Source: Acidiphilium sp. C61
GTDB taxonomy: Bacteria > Pseudomonadota > Alphaproteobacteria > Acetobacterales > Acetobacteraceae
Assembly (NCBI RefSeq): GCF_902712915.1
Contig: NZ_CACTIA010000005.1
Location: 682,001 to 746,000 of the forward strand
Length of the DNA stretch: 64,000 bases
Reading direction: 5' to 3'
The notes under the pieces are model-generated. The model worked only from the letters and a program-made list of their open reading frames with translations, had not been told where the DNA came from and searched no databases. The translations under genes were made by a program, and so were the position numbers. This document shows positions 9,419 to 18,641 of this stretch, in pieces (position 1 is the first letter of the stretch; the number at the start of each line of letters is the position of its first letter).

Positions 9419-10033
9419 ATGACACCGACGACATTCTGGCTGATACGGCATGCGACCGTGACACCCCAAGCGCTCGCATTGCTCTATGGCCAGATGGATG
9501 TCCCGATCTGTGAGTTGCGCCGCGCTCAGGATGCACCCCGCTATGCGGCTCTCGCCCAGTCCCTGCCCCGCCCGGCGCAATGGTTCGTCACGCCGCTATC
9601 GCGCACAAGCCTGACCGCGGAGGCCATCATGAACGCCGGATATGGGCCCATCGCGCCTCGCGTGGAGGAAACCCTCATCGAGCAGGATTTCGGAACATGG
9701 CAGGGCATGCGGATGGATAAATTCGCAGAACGAGGCGCGCGGCATCCGTTCTGGCCGGTTGGCGGCGATGAACAGCCGCCGGATGGGGAGAGTTTTGCCC
9801 AGCTGCGCCAACGGGTGGGCGCGGGCCTTGAGCGGTTGAGCACCGATCATGAAGGGGAACATGTTGTCGCGGTGTCTCATGGTGGTGCCATCCGTGCAGC
9901 GGTGGCGCATGCGCTGGATCTGACAGCCCATCAGGCCTTAAGCCTCGCCGTCGAAAATCTGTCGGTGACCCGGCTTGAGCGCCACGATCGCGCCTGGAGG
10001 GTCGTCACGGTCAATGAACAAATTTCCATTTGA
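9419..10033 (+). CDS. Histidine phosphatase family protein
   Basis: A 204-residue member of the phosphoglycerate mutase-like clan. The N-terminal motif is IRHATVTP with catalytic H11 and R10 (RHA rather than RHG). E88 in LIEQDFG is the likely proton donor, and H154 in AVSHGGAIRAA is the second catalytic histidine. The substrate cannot be told. It follows the ABC permease by 37 bases and may be co-transcribed. Confidence 0.88.
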   Translation: MTPTTFWLIRHATVTPQALALLYGQMDVPICELRRAQDAPRYAALAQSLPRPAQWFVTPLSRTSLTAEAIMNAGYGPIAPRVEETLIEQDFGTWQGMRMDKFAERGARHPFWPVGGDEQPPDGESFAQLRQRVGAGLERLSTDHEGEHVVAVSHGGAIRAAVAHALDLTAHQALSLAVENLSVTRLERHDRAWRVVTVNEQISI

Positions 10034-10090
10034 ACGTCAGCCCGATCCGGGCCACATCCGATCAACACCTGTCCAGAGCGGAGACGAGCA

Positions 10091-10819
10091 ATGACGCAAC
10101 GCAAGACCACGGCATGGCGCCAGGCGCGAAAGACGCTCTATGCCGGGGTTACCGCACTGTCGGTCACAATTCCCCTTGCATCATGCGCCTCGGGTGCCGG
10201 CTCGCCGAACGCCGCCCAGGAACTCGTCGACCGGTCGACCCTCACGGTCGAGACAATGCTCGGATCGGGAACCCCATCCGCCGGCCAGGCCACCCAGATG
10301 CTGCGAAATGCCAAGGCGGTCGTGGTCTGTCCGCGCATCTTCAAGGCAGGCTTCTTCATCGGCGGCGAAGGTGGAAGCTGCGTTCTGGTTTCACGCGCGG
10401 CCGGCGGTTCATGGTCCGATCCCGCCTTCTACACGATGGGGAGCGGCAGCTTCGGCCTTCAGATCGGCGCGCAGGATGCCGAGGTCATCATGCTGCTGAT
10501 GAACAACACCGCGCTGAACGCCTTTCTCAGCAGCCAGTTCAAGATGGGAGCCGACGCTGGCGTCTCGGTGGCCACGATCGGGGCTGGGATCGGCGGTTCA
10601 ACCGGAACGGCGCTTGGCGCTGACATCGTCACATTTACCAAGGCGCGCGGGCTTTACGGCGGGATTTCCCTCTCAGGCTCCGTTTTCTCGAACGATGAGG
10701 CGCTCGATCAACAATATTACGGGCAGACCGTCGCTCCGCGTCAGATCGTCGTGAACATGGCGGTTAATAATGCAGGCGCCAACCCGCTGCGGGCGATGCT
10801 CTCCAGATACGGTGGCTGA
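10091..10819 (+). CDS. SYLF-domain (Ysc84-like) lipoprotein
   Basis: A 242-residue exported lipoprotein. A basic start is followed by a hydrophobic stretch and the lipobox LASC with lipidated C32. The mature part carries the SYLF fold, with GGSCVLVSRAAGGSWSDPAFYTMGSGSFGLQ and the C-terminal VVNMAVNNAGANPLRAML block. SYLF domains bind membrane lipids in eukaryotes; the bacterial role is unclear. It stands alone, with 57 bases before and 147 after. Confidence 0.87.
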   Translation: MTQRKTTAWRQARKTLYAGVTALSVTIPLASCASGAGSPNAAQELVDRSTLTVETMLGSGTPSAGQATQMLRNAKAVVVCPRIFKAGFFIGGEGGSCVLVSRAAGGSWSDPAFYTMGSGSFGLQIGAQDAEVIMLLMNNTALNAFLSSQFKMGADAGVSVATIGAGIGGSTGTALGADIVTFTKARGLYGGISLSGSVFSNDEALDQQYYGQTVAPRQIVVNMAVNNAGANPLRAMLSRYGG

Positions 10820-10966
10820 AGCCCAACAAGGGCAGGATAGATCCTTTGATGGGATGACATCATCGCAGGTCATCCTGGGGCTGCGCGTTGCCTGATTGCC
10901 GGGCCAGGAAACCAAGCGGGTATTCTGGTTCTTTTCTGCCCTCTGCGTCCGGGCTAGACTGATCGC

Positions 10967-11443
10967 ATGTCGCAATCCGGTGTTGAACCGTTCTGGCGTC
11001 GCAAGCGCCTTGGAGAGATGACCCAATCGGAATGGGAATCCCTCTGCGATGGTTGCGGCCGATGCTGCCTGCATAAGCTGAGGGACGAAGAGACCAACGA
11101 ACTCGCCTTCACGGATGTCTCCTGTCACCAGCTCGACCGGACGACCGGGCGGTGTCTCGACTATAAAAATCGCCTGCACAAGGTTCCCGACTGCACAGCC
11201 TTGACACCCGAACTCGTCGACGCGATCGACTGGCTTCCTCCCTCATGCGCGTACCGCCTGGTTGCTGAGGGGCGCGATCTCCCGGATTGGCATCCATTGC
11301 GCACGGGCGATCCGGACAGCACGCGCCGGGCTGGGGCATCGGTTGCCGGACGGGTGCGAACTGAGCGAACCGTTGAAAATCTGGAGGATCATATCGTTGA
11401 GTGGCCGGTTCTCTGGCCGCGCGCCGGTGATCGCGACGAATAG
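10967..11443 (+). CDS. YcgN-family cysteine cluster protein (UPF0260)
   Basis: A 158-residue protein with the cysteine cluster CDGCGRCC at residues 27-34 and further conserved Cys/His residues (DVSCHQLD, RCLDYKNR, PDCTAL, PPSCAYR). This matches the YcgN family, thought to hold a metal or iron-sulfur site. The biochemical function is unknown. It lies 9 bases before the YgjP-like metallopeptidase gene and is probably co-transcribed with it. Confidence 0.9.
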   Translation: MSQSGVEPFWRRKRLGEMTQSEWESLCDGCGRCCLHKLRDEETNELAFTDVSCHQLDRTTGRCLDYKNRLHKVPDCTALTPELVDAIDWLPPSCAYRLVAEGRDLPDWHPLRTGDPDSTRRAGASVAGRVRTERTVENLEDHIVEWPVLWPRAGDRDE

Positions 11444-11452
11444 GATCTTCTG

Positions 11453-12178
11453 ATGCCACACATGCCGTTCAGCATCGCACCGATGGAAGACGCTGAACCT
11501 GTCATCGTAGGCGGCCTGCAGGCCACGATTGTCTGGCGGAAAAACAATCGGGCGAGGCGCGTTGCATTGCGGATCGATCCGCAAGCAGGCCGGATTGTCA
11601 TCACATTGCCGCCGTGCGGATCCCGCCAGGCCGGGTTGGCGCTGCTTCGCGGGCATGAATCGTGGGTTGCCGAACGCCTCGCCTCCCTGCCGCCGGCCCT
11701 CGTGATCGCGGATGGAAATGAAATTCCGGTCTTCGGTCAACCGCACAGGATCGTCCACGATCGCGGAACCCGCGGCGGAGCGGCGATCGAGACCCCAGTG
11801 ATCCGGGTTTCCGGCCATCCGGATTTCCTGGCCCGCCGCGTTCGCGACATGTTGCGCGATCTCGCCTTTCGTGAATTCTCGGCAATGGCACGGCACATGG
11901 CGGCGCAATTCCGTGCGCGCCCCGCTGCGGTCCGCATAAAGGACACCCACACCCGATGGGGTAGTTGCACCGCCGATGGAACGATGATGTTCTCATGGCG
12001 TCTCATAATGGCGCCACGCTTCGTTCAGGATTATGTTGTCGCACACGAAACGGCTCATTTGCGTCATATGAGTCATGGGCCGGATTTCTGGACGCTGGTG
12101 GAGACTCTGACACCATACCGCGCAGAGGCGACAAGCTGGCTGCGTCGCGAAGGGCCCGGACTCCTGCGGATTTCCTGA
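11453..12178 (+). CDS. YgjP-like M48 family metallopeptidase (DUF45)
   Basis: A 241-residue cytoplasmic protein with the zinc motif HETAH at 198-202 and a third ligand at H208 (HGPDFW), preceded by the conserved WGSC at 169-172. This is the YgjP/SprT-like arrangement. Physiological substrates are not known. It follows the YcgN gene by 9 bases. An ATG three codons in is an alternative start. Confidence 0.9.
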   Translation: MPHMPFSIAPMEDAEPVIVGGLQATIVWRKNNRARRVALRIDPQAGRIVITLPPCGSRQAGLALLRGHESWVAERLASLPPALVIADGNEIPVFGQPHRIVHDRGTRGGAAIETPVIRVSGHPDFLARRVRDMLRDLAFREFSAMARHMAAQFRARPAAVRIKDTHTRWGSCTADGTMMFSWRLIMAPRFVQDYVVAHETAHLRHMSHGPDFWTLVETLTPYRAEATSWLRREGPGLLRIS

Positions 12179-12216
12179 TCGCCACACATCTCAAACCCAA
12201 TGAACAAGGCCAATCC

Positions 12217-13224
12217 ATGAAAGCAGTCGCCTTTACGCATTCTCTGCCGATCACGGCGGACGACGCGCTGATCGATATCGAGGCTCCGGATCCCGTGCTG
12301 CGTGCCCATGATGTCCTGGTCGAGATCCGCGCCGTATCGGTCAATCCGGTCGACACCAAGATCAGGCGCCGCAACGAGCCACTCGGCGAACCCCGGATAC
12401 TCGGCTTTGACGCCTCGGGCATCGTTCGGGCCGTAGGCCCCGGTGTGACGCGGTTTGGAATCGGCGATGAGGTCTTTTATGCGGGCTCGGTCGATCGCCA
12501 GGGCTCCAACGCGCAGTTCCAGGCGGTCGATGAGCGCCTTGTTGCCCGCAAACCCCGCTCCCTCAGCTTTGCCGAGGCCGCGGCGCTGCCGCTGACCACA
12601 TTGACCGCGTGGGAAATGCTGTTCGACCGCTTCTCCATTCCGAGAGATCGTGTCCATCACGATACGCTGCTGATCGTCGGTGGCGCCGGAGGCGTCGGCT
12701 CAATGGCGATCCAGCTAGCGCGCCAGCTCACCGGTCTCGTCGTGGTTGCGACAGCCTCAAGACCCGAAACGATCAACTGGTGCTCCTCACTCGGCGCTCA
12801 CCACGTCATCGACCACCATCATCCCGTGGCGGCCCAGCTCGAGATGGTCGAAGCCAGCGCGCCGAGCTACATTTTCTGCACCAATCACGTGGAGAAGCAC
12901 TGGCGCGAACTATGCCATGTGCTGGCCCCCGAAGGGCGGATCGGGCTGATCGAGTCGACCGGCCCGCTCGACATGCACGAGATATTCAACAAATCAGCAT
13001 CGGTGCATACCGAATACATGTTTGCCCGTTCACTTCACCAGACGGCGCAGATGATCGAGCAACACCACATCCTCCAGTCGGTGAGCCGCCTTGTCGATCA
13101 GGAGGTTCTTCGCACGACGATGACGGAAAATTACGGGCCGATCACGGCCGCCAACCTTCGGCGGGCACATGCTGCGATCGAAAGCGGCACAACGCGCGGC
13201 AAGATCGTTCTAGAAGGGTTTTGA
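12217..13224 (+). CDS. Zinc-binding alcohol dehydrogenase / quinone oxidoreductase family
   Basis: A 335-residue MDR-superfamily oxidoreductase. The NAD(P) motif GGAGGVG is at residues 155-161 and the N-terminal GroES-like domain begins at once from the ATG at 12217. The classical catalytic zinc ligands are not apparent, so it is nearer the zinc-free quinone-reductase type. The open frame extends upstream across the metallopeptidase gene, but the family N-terminus MKAVAF fixes the start. The next gene begins directly after its stop with no gap. Confidence 0.88.
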   Translation: MKAVAFTHSLPITADDALIDIEAPDPVLRAHDVLVEIRAVSVNPVDTKIRRRNEPLGEPRILGFDASGIVRAVGPGVTRFGIGDEVFYAGSVDRQGSNAQFQAVDERLVARKPRSLSFAEAAALPLTTLTAWEMLFDRFSIPRDRVHHDTLLIVGGAGGVGSMAIQLARQLTGLVVVATASRPETINWCSSLGAHHVIDHHHPVAAQLEMVEASAPSYIFCTNHVEKHWRELCHVLAPEGRIGLIESTGPLDMHEIFNKSASVHTEYMFARSLHQTAQMIEQHHILQSVSRLVDQEVLRTTMTENYGPITAANLRRAHAAIESGTTRGKIVLEGF

Positions 13225-13818
13225 GTGGATATCATTCTCGCCAGCACATCGGCCACGCGGCAATCGATGCTGCGATCGGCCGGTGTGACGCCGAATGCAG
13301 TTGCATCCGGCGTCGACGAAGCGCCGATCAAGCTGTCCTTCCGGGAGGCAGGCCAGTCTTCCACCGCCGCAGCCATGGCGCTGGCACGGGAAAAGGCACT
13401 GGCCGTATCGGCCCGACACCCCGACGCGCTGGTGATTGGTGCCGATCAGATACTGGATTGCGAGGGTCGCTGGTTTGACAAACCAGCTGACTTGCCAGCC
13501 GCCGCAGAACACTTACGGAAATTGTCAGCCCGGGTGCATCGGCTGGAAACCGCTGTCGTCTGCGCGGTGGCGGGCGCATGCCGCTGGGAGCATTCCGAAG
13601 CTCCCGAGCTGAAAATGCGCCCCCTGTCCGATAAATTCATCGCAGCCTACGTCGAATCCGAAAGCGATCAAATCCTGCACTCGGTTGGTGCCTACAGGCT
13701 TGAGGGGCTCGGCATTCAACTTTTCGAGCGTATCGACGGCGATTTTTTTACGATACTCGGCCTCCCGCTACTCCGCCTGCTTGCGTTCCTGCGTCAGTCC
13801 GGAGCGCTGCCCTCCTGA
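13225..13818 (+). CDS. maf: Maf-family nucleotide pyrophosphatase
   Basis: A 197-residue Maf/YceF protein. It starts with GTG immediately after the preceding TGA. ASTSATRQSML at residues 6-16 is the nucleotide-binding signature, and GADQIL carries the conserved metal-binding aspartate. Maf proteins hydrolyse non-canonical or modified NTPs in the cytoplasm. Its last 25 bases overlap the end of ubiK on the opposite strand. Confidence 0.92.
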   Translation: MDIILASTSATRQSMLRSAGVTPNAVASGVDEAPIKLSFREAGQSSTAAAMALAREKALAVSARHPDALVIGADQILDCEGRWFDKPADLPAAAEHLRKLSARVHRLETAVVCAVAGACRWEHSEAPELKMRPLSDKFIAAYVESESDQILHSVGAYRLEGLGIQLFERIDGDFFTILGLPLLRLLAFLRQSGALPS

Positions 13819-14132
13819 TCGGGCGTAAGTGCCTGTTCCGCCTCCCCATCTGCCAGCGATGGCACAGATGTCTCGGCGGCTTCCGAACGATGAGCCATTT
13901 CCTCGAGGCGGGCGACGCGAGCGGCCAAAGCGTCCGCCTCGGCCCTCGCGCGCGAAGCGAGTTCCATTACCGCGTCGAATTCATCACGTCTGACAAGATC
14001 AAGGCGCCGGATGGCTTCCTCCACCCGGGTGCGGACCATTGCGGACATTTCATCGCGCAAGCCGCTGGCGGCAGACAGGGCACCGCCGGCAAGGCCCGCC
14101 AGATCGTCAAAAAATCGCGGTCTCTCGGTCAT
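13794..14132 (-). CDS. ubiK: Accessory factor UbiK family protein
   Basis: A 112-residue protein with an N-terminal amphipathic segment and a coiled coil around residues 50-85 (DAVMELASRARAEADALAAR), matching the BMFP/YqiC family. UbiK helps ubiquinone synthesis complexes in proteobacteria. The C-terminal tail is acidic and low complexity. It converges on maf with a 25-base 3' overlap and is divergent from hldD, with 37 bases between the chosen starts. Confidence 0.85.
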   Translation of the reverse strand: MTERPRFFDDLAGLAGGALSAASGLRDEMSAMVRTRVEEAIRRLDLVRRDEFDAVMELASRARAEADALAARVARLEEMAHRSEAAETSVPSLADGEAEQALTPDQEGSAPD

Positions 14133-14169
14133 GCCTTTTCTCCTGCAGGTGGTGATGACGGATCATCAT

Positions 14170-15171
14170 ATGCCCACTATAACCACGTCCATGATACTGG
14201 TCACGGGCGGAGCTGGCTTCATCGGCTCCAATCTCCATGCGGAATTGCACAGAAGCGGTCGGGAAACCGTCATCGTCGACCGGCTACGTGCAAACGGCAA
14301 ATGGCGTAATCTCCGGGCCCATCCTCCCTCGGCCATCGTTGATCCGGACAATCTGGAAAATTTTCTCGCCAGCGATCCGCCGATTGACGCGGTTGTCCAT
14401 CTCGGCGCGATCAGCGAGACCACGGCAACGGACGGCGACCTTGTATGGCGCTCGAACGTCGTGCTCAGCCAGATGCTCTGGCATTGGTGTGCCGCGCAAC
14501 AGCGTCCTTTCATCTATGCTTCCTCGGCGTCCACTTATGGCGACGGTTCATTCGGCTTTGATGATGACAACGACATCGAGGCGCTCCGCAGATTGCGGCC
14601 GATGAATTTATACGGCTGGTCGAAACATGCATTCGATCTTTGGGTTGCTGGCGAATGCGCCGCAGGCCGGCCGCGCCCGCCCCACTGGGCGGGATTGAAG
14701 TTCTTCAATGTCTACGGCCCGAACGAATATCACAAAGGCCGCATGATCTCGGTCATCAAGGTCAAGTACGACGAAATCGCGGCGGGGGAACCCGCGCGCC
14801 TGTTCCGGTCTGACAGGGCCGAGATTGCCGATGGCGAGCAGGCCCGGGATTTCATCTGGGTGGATGACGTTGTCGCGGCGATTGGCTTCCTGCTTGCGCA
14901 CCCCAACGTCAGCGGTCTGTTCAATCTGGGCACGGGGAAAGCGCGGAGCTATGCGGACCTGGCCCGCGCCGTCTGCGCCGCATGCGGCGTTGCAGAACGG
15001 ATAGAATTTGTCCCCATGCCTCAAAGCCTGGTCGGCCAGTATCAATCGTTTACCGAAGCGCGGATGGATCGCCTTCGCGCAGCAGGGTTTGATATGACGT
15101 TCACCACGCTCGAACAGGGTATCGAAACCTACATAAAACGCTTTCTCGGTCAGCCGGACCCTTACCGATGA
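14170..15171 (+). CDS. hldD: ADP-L-glycero-D-manno-heptose 6-epimerase
   Basis: An extended SDR epimerase of 333 residues (326 if the ATG at 14191, which matches the usual MILVTGGAGFIGSN start, is used). GGAGFIG binds NADP, and YGWSKH supplies the catalytic Tyr and Lys. It makes the L,D-heptose precursor of the LPS inner core. Its stop overlaps lgt by 4 bases, opening a run of five tightly coupled envelope-related genes. The other heptose genes are not in the window. Confidence 0.92.
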   Translation: MPTITTSMILVTGGAGFIGSNLHAELHRSGRETVIVDRLRANGKWRNLRAHPPSAIVDPDNLENFLASDPPIDAVVHLGAISETTATDGDLVWRSNVVLSQMLWHWCAAQQRPFIYASSASTYGDGSFGFDDDNDIEALRRLRPMNLYGWSKHAFDLWVAGECAAGRPRPPHWAGLKFFNVYGPNEYHKGRMISVIKVKYDEIAAGEPARLFRSDRAEIADGEQARDFIWVDDVVAAIGFLLAHPNVSGLFNLGTGKARSYADLARAVCAACGVAERIEFVPMPQSLVGQYQSFTEARMDRLRAAGFDMTFTTLEQGIETYIKRFLGQPDPYR

Positions 15172-15998
15172 AAAACGTTTATGTCTGGCCGCATTTCGAC
15201 CCGATCCTGGTTCGGTTCGGGCCGTTCGCCGTTCATTATTACGCCCTGGCCTACATCACGGCTCTGGTGCTTGGCTGGAGGCTGATGCGCCGGCTGGTCC
15301 GGGAGGCGCCGGTCGTCGCGACCCATGAACAGGTTGACGATTTCCTGTCCTGGGCAACGCTCGGCGTCGTGCTGGGTGGGCGGCTGGGCTACATAGTATT
15401 CTACCAGCCGGTTTATTTCCTCGACCACCTCAACCGCACCTACGCGGTGTGGGATGGAGGGATGAGCTTTCATGGCGGAATGCTGGGTGTAGCGGTTGCG
15501 ATCCTGATCTATTGCGGGCGCAACGGCCTCGATCCATGGCGGTTTGGCGACCGGGTTGCCGTGCCGGTGCCAATCGGCCTCTTCCTCGGGCGGATTGCAA
15601 ACTTCGTGAATGGCGAGCTCTGGGGCCGCCCTGCTCCCTCCTGGTTTCCGTTTCGCATCATCTATCCCGAATCGGGATCTGACGTTCCCCGCTATCCGTC
15701 AGAACTGATCGAGGCTACGCTCGAAGGGTTAGTGCTCTTCCTCGTCCTGTTCATCGCCTCCCGCAACGAGCGTATCCGGAACCAGCCCGGGTATCTCGGC
15801 GGCATGTTCGTGATGGGCTACGGCATCGCACGAACGGTTGCCGAAGGCTTCCGTCAGCCCGACTGGTTCCTGGGTTATCTGATGTTCGGGCTGACCATGG
15901 GGCAGTTGCTTTCCATCCCGATGATCGTGATCGGTGCGACCATGATCTGGCGGGCGAAATATGTCACCCGCCCGAAGGCGGCTCCAGCCGGGGCATGA
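15168..15998 (+). CDS. lgt: Prolipoprotein diacylglyceryl transferase
   Basis: A 276-residue polytopic inner-membrane enzyme that attaches diacylglycerol to the lipobox cysteine. The Lgt signature GRIANFVNGELWGRP is at residues 141-155 (R142, N145, E150), and H102 lies in SFHGGMLG. These match the essential residues of the family. It is coupled by 4-base overlaps to hldD before and the methyltransferase gene after. Several lipoproteins in this window are likely substrates. Confidence 0.96.
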   Translation: MKNVYVWPHFDPILVRFGPFAVHYYALAYITALVLGWRLMRRLVREAPVVATHEQVDDFLSWATLGVVLGGRLGYIVFYQPVYFLDHLNRTYAVWDGGMSFHGGMLGVAVAILIYCGRNGLDPWRFGDRVAVPVPIGLFLGRIANFVNGELWGRPAPSWFPFRIIYPESGSDVPRYPSELIEATLEGLVLFLVLFIASRNERIRNQPGYLGGMFVMGYGIARTVAEGFRQPDWFLGYLMFGLTMGQLLSIPMIVIGATMIWRAKYVTRPKAAPAGA

Positions 15999-16969
15999 TC
16001 GAGCGGTTGGACGCTTTCATGGCGCGGGCCAACGCCGCCTACTACGCCGAATGTGATCCATTCAGGGATTTCACGACAGCGCCCGAAATCAGCCAGATCT
16101 TTGGTGAATTGATCGGCCTCTGGGCAGCTGTCACCTGGCGAATGCTCGGCCGCCCGGCTGTATTCTCACTGGTCGAGGCCGGCCCCGGGAACGGGCACCT
16201 GATGGCGGACGCGCTTCGCGCCGCCGGGCGCGCCGTGCCGGCGTTCACTAGGGCCGCGGAAATCCACCTCATCGAAACGTCACCGCGACTGATCGCCCTG
16301 CTAAGGCAGAAACTCCCGCAGGCCACGATCCACCCGGATCTGTCAACGATTCCCGATCGGCCGATCCTGCTTGTGGCGAATGAATTTCTTGATGCCCTGC
16401 CGATACGCCAATTCGTCAGGCGTGGCTCCGCCTGGCATGAACGATACGTGGCGGATGGTGATTTCATCGAGATGAGTACCGATCTCGATCTGCCGGATGC
16501 GCCGGATGGCGCAATCATCGAGCGGAGCGAAGGCGGAGACACATTTGTGCGCGATCTTGCCGCACGTATCGCAAAACGGAGCGGTGCCGCACTGCTGATC
16601 GATTATGGCCATGATCGCGGGGGAGCTGGCGCAACCCTGCAGGCGATTGAAAGCGGCAGGCCGGCGGATCCACTCGCGTATCCCGGCCGAAGCGATCTTA
16701 CCGCCCATGTCGATTTCGCCCGCATGGCCATGATCGCCCGTCAGGCCGGCGCCGATATCCAGGGACCGCTGTCTCAAGGCGCCTTTCTCGCTACGATGGG
16801 CATTCATGAACGCACCGCCCAGCTGGGGCGTCACGCCAAGGCTGACGACGCAATGCGACTGCTTGCAGCCACACAGCGCCTCACCGCACCGGAAGCGATG
16901 GGCAGCCTTTTTCGTGTCATGGCGCTGGCGCCACGAGGATTTGAACGACTTCCCGGATTTTTGTCATGA
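15995..16969 (+). CDS. SAM-dependent methyltransferase, MidA/NDUFAF7 family (COG1565)
   Basis: A 324-residue protein of the family whose mitochondrial member NDUFAF7 methylates a complex I subunit. The SAM motif appears as VEAGPGNGHLMAD, with LVANEFLDALPIRQF and LLIDYGHDRGG as further family blocks. Bacterial substrates are not defined. It overlaps lgt and pgeF by 4 bases on either side, so it is made together with envelope genes. Confidence 0.9.
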   Translation: MIERLDAFMARANAAYYAECDPFRDFTTAPEISQIFGELIGLWAAVTWRMLGRPAVFSLVEAGPGNGHLMADALRAAGRAVPAFTRAAEIHLIETSPRLIALLRQKLPQATIHPDLSTIPDRPILLVANEFLDALPIRQFVRRGSAWHERYVADGDFIEMSTDLDLPDAPDGAIIERSEGGDTFVRDLAARIAKRSGAALLIDYGHDRGGAGATLQAIESGRPADPLAYPGRSDLTAHVDFARMAMIARQAGADIQGPLSQGAFLATMGIHERTAQLGRHAKADDAMRLLAATQRLTAPEAMGSLFRVMALAPRGFERLPGFLS

Positions 16970-17709
16970 TCCCTTTCATCACTGCGGGGCTAGCCTCGCC
17001 CCATGGCTTTTTCTCCAGGCAAGGCGGCGTCTCTGAGGGCGCATATGACAGCCTGAACTGCGGGCAATATGGCAAGGACGATCCCCTGAACGTCGCCGAA
17101 AACCGGTCCCGCGCCATGCGCGCCATCGGCGGAATGCCCCACCGGCTGATCGGGCTGAAACAGGTGCACGGCGCGCGGGTCGTCCTGAACCCCGAACCTG
17201 GGGCCGCGATGATCGAAGCGGATGCGATGGTCACCGACCAGCCAGAGCTCGGCCTCGGCATCATCACCGCAGATTGCGCCCCGGTTCTGTTCAGCTCCGC
17301 TGATGGCAAAATCGTTGGCGCCGCTCATGCCGGATGGCGCGGCGCGGTCGCCGGCATTCTTGAGGAGACGGCAGAGCTGATGCGCGGGATCGGGGCTGAG
17401 GGAATAACCGCAGCGATCGGCCCATGCATTCACCAGGAAAGCTACGAGGTCGGAGCGGACATGAGGCAGGTTGTGCTTGACCGTGCAACTGAAGATACGC
17501 GCTTTTTTGCAGATGGCAGACCGGGTCACTGGCAATTCGATCTCCCCGGCTACTGTGCAGCGCGGCTTGCCGCGATCGGCGTCCAGACAATAATTCTTCC
17601 TCATGACACGCAGGCCGATGAAGCCGGCTATTTCTCACATCGTCGCCGGACCCTGCGCGGTGAGGGCGCGGGCGGACATCAGATATCGATCATCATGAGG
17701 CGTGCATGA
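16966..17709 (+). CDS. pgeF: Peptidoglycan editing factor PgeF (laccase-domain family)
   Basis: A 247-residue protein of the YfiH/PgeF family. The metal-site residues H68 (QVHGARVV), C104 (TADCAPVL) and H121 (AAHAGWRGAV) are present, with GPCIHQESYEVG following. PgeF removes wrong amino acids from peptidoglycan precursors; older annotations call it polyphenol oxidase. It overlaps its two neighbours by 4 bases each within the hldD-lgt run, which fits an envelope role. Confidence 0.93.
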   Translation: MIPFITAGLASPHGFFSRQGGVSEGAYDSLNCGQYGKDDPLNVAENRSRAMRAIGGMPHRLIGLKQVHGARVVLNPEPGAAMIEADAMVTDQPELGLGIITADCAPVLFSSADGKIVGAAHAGWRGAVAGILEETAELMRGIGAEGITAAIGPCIHQESYEVGADMRQVVLDRATEDTRFFADGRPGHWQFDLPGYCAARLAAIGVQTIILPHDTQADEAGYFSHRRRTLRGEGAGGHQISIIMRRA

Positions 17710-18641
17710 AACGCCTGCTCTGCATGGCTTTCACACTGTTGCTGGCCGGATGTGGGACGCTGCCACAACCCCTGCTCGGCAAGCCAGGGGCGGAGGGGGC
17801 GCGCCTCGCGGTACCGCCGCCGCCGGTTCTGGTCATTCCCCCCTCCCCTGCGACATTGCTCGGGAGCAATGGATCGAAAGCCTATGCTCACGCTCTGGCC
17901 CATGCGCTGGACGATCAGAACGTGCCGGCCATGGTCCGCACCCCGCGAAACTACGATTGGGAGCTTTTGGCGACGGCAACCACTTCCGCGGGGCTGACAA
18001 CGCCCGACTTCAAAATCATCGGGCCGAACCACAAAATATACGGCCACCTGACAGGCCAGCCCGTTGATGCCACCCGATGGGCAGAAGACGATCCTGCAAC
18101 CATCGCCCACGCTGCCACGTCGGCAGCACCACACCTCGCCAGGCAACTCGCTGCGATCAACGCCTCCGTGCAACAAAGCAATCCAGCCTCTCTCGAAAAT
18201 CGCCCCCCCCAGGTGATGCTCCTCGGCGTGACCGGCGCACCTGGCGACGGCGACCACGCCCTGAAACTCGATCTTTCGCGGACTCTGCCAAGACAGGGCA
18301 TTGTCATGGTCAAAGATAAATCCGACGCCGATTTTCTCGTCAGCGGACGCGTGAGGGTGAGCCCTCTCGACAAGACGAATCGGGACACCGAGAACAAGCT
18401 GGTCGAACTTGACTGGACGGTGAAAGACCGGCGCGGCAACTTCGTCGGCAAGGTATCCCAGCTACACGACCTGAAGAGCAGTGAAATGGCTCCGTATTGG
18501 GGCGATGTCGCTGCCGCGGCGGCACAGCAGGCGGCGCTGGGACTGAAGCAGGTTATCCGGAACGCAACGTTGCGGCATGACGCTGCGGCGAAGACTGGCA
18601 ACAAACTCCGGAAGGATCCCATAACGGTGCAACAGCCGTGA
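17706..18641 (+). CDS. Hypothetical lipoprotein
   Basis: A 311-residue protein with a short signal peptide and the lipobox LLAGC (C16). The mature chain starts with a proline-rich stretch and contains a VMVKDKSDADFLVSGRVRV region resembling an all-beta periplasmic domain. I do not recognise a characterised family. It is the last of five genes joined by 4-base overlaps after hldD, so lgt in the same transcript may process it. Its final 89 bases overlap the 3' end of the Hint-protein gene on the other strand. Confidence 0.8.
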   Translation: MKRLLCMAFTLLLAGCGTLPQPLLGKPGAEGARLAVPPPPVLVIPPSPATLLGSNGSKAYAHALAHALDDQNVPAMVRTPRNYDWELLATATTSAGLTTPDFKIIGPNHKIYGHLTGQPVDATRWAEDDPATIAHAATSAAPHLARQLAAINASVQQSNPASLENRPPQVMLLGVTGAPGDGDHALKLDLSRTLPRQGIVMVKDKSDADFLVSGRVRVSPLDKTNRDTENKLVELDWTVKDRRGNFVGKVSQLHDLKSSEMAPYWGDVAAAAAQQAALGLKQVIRNATLRHDAAAKTGNKLRKDPITVQQP

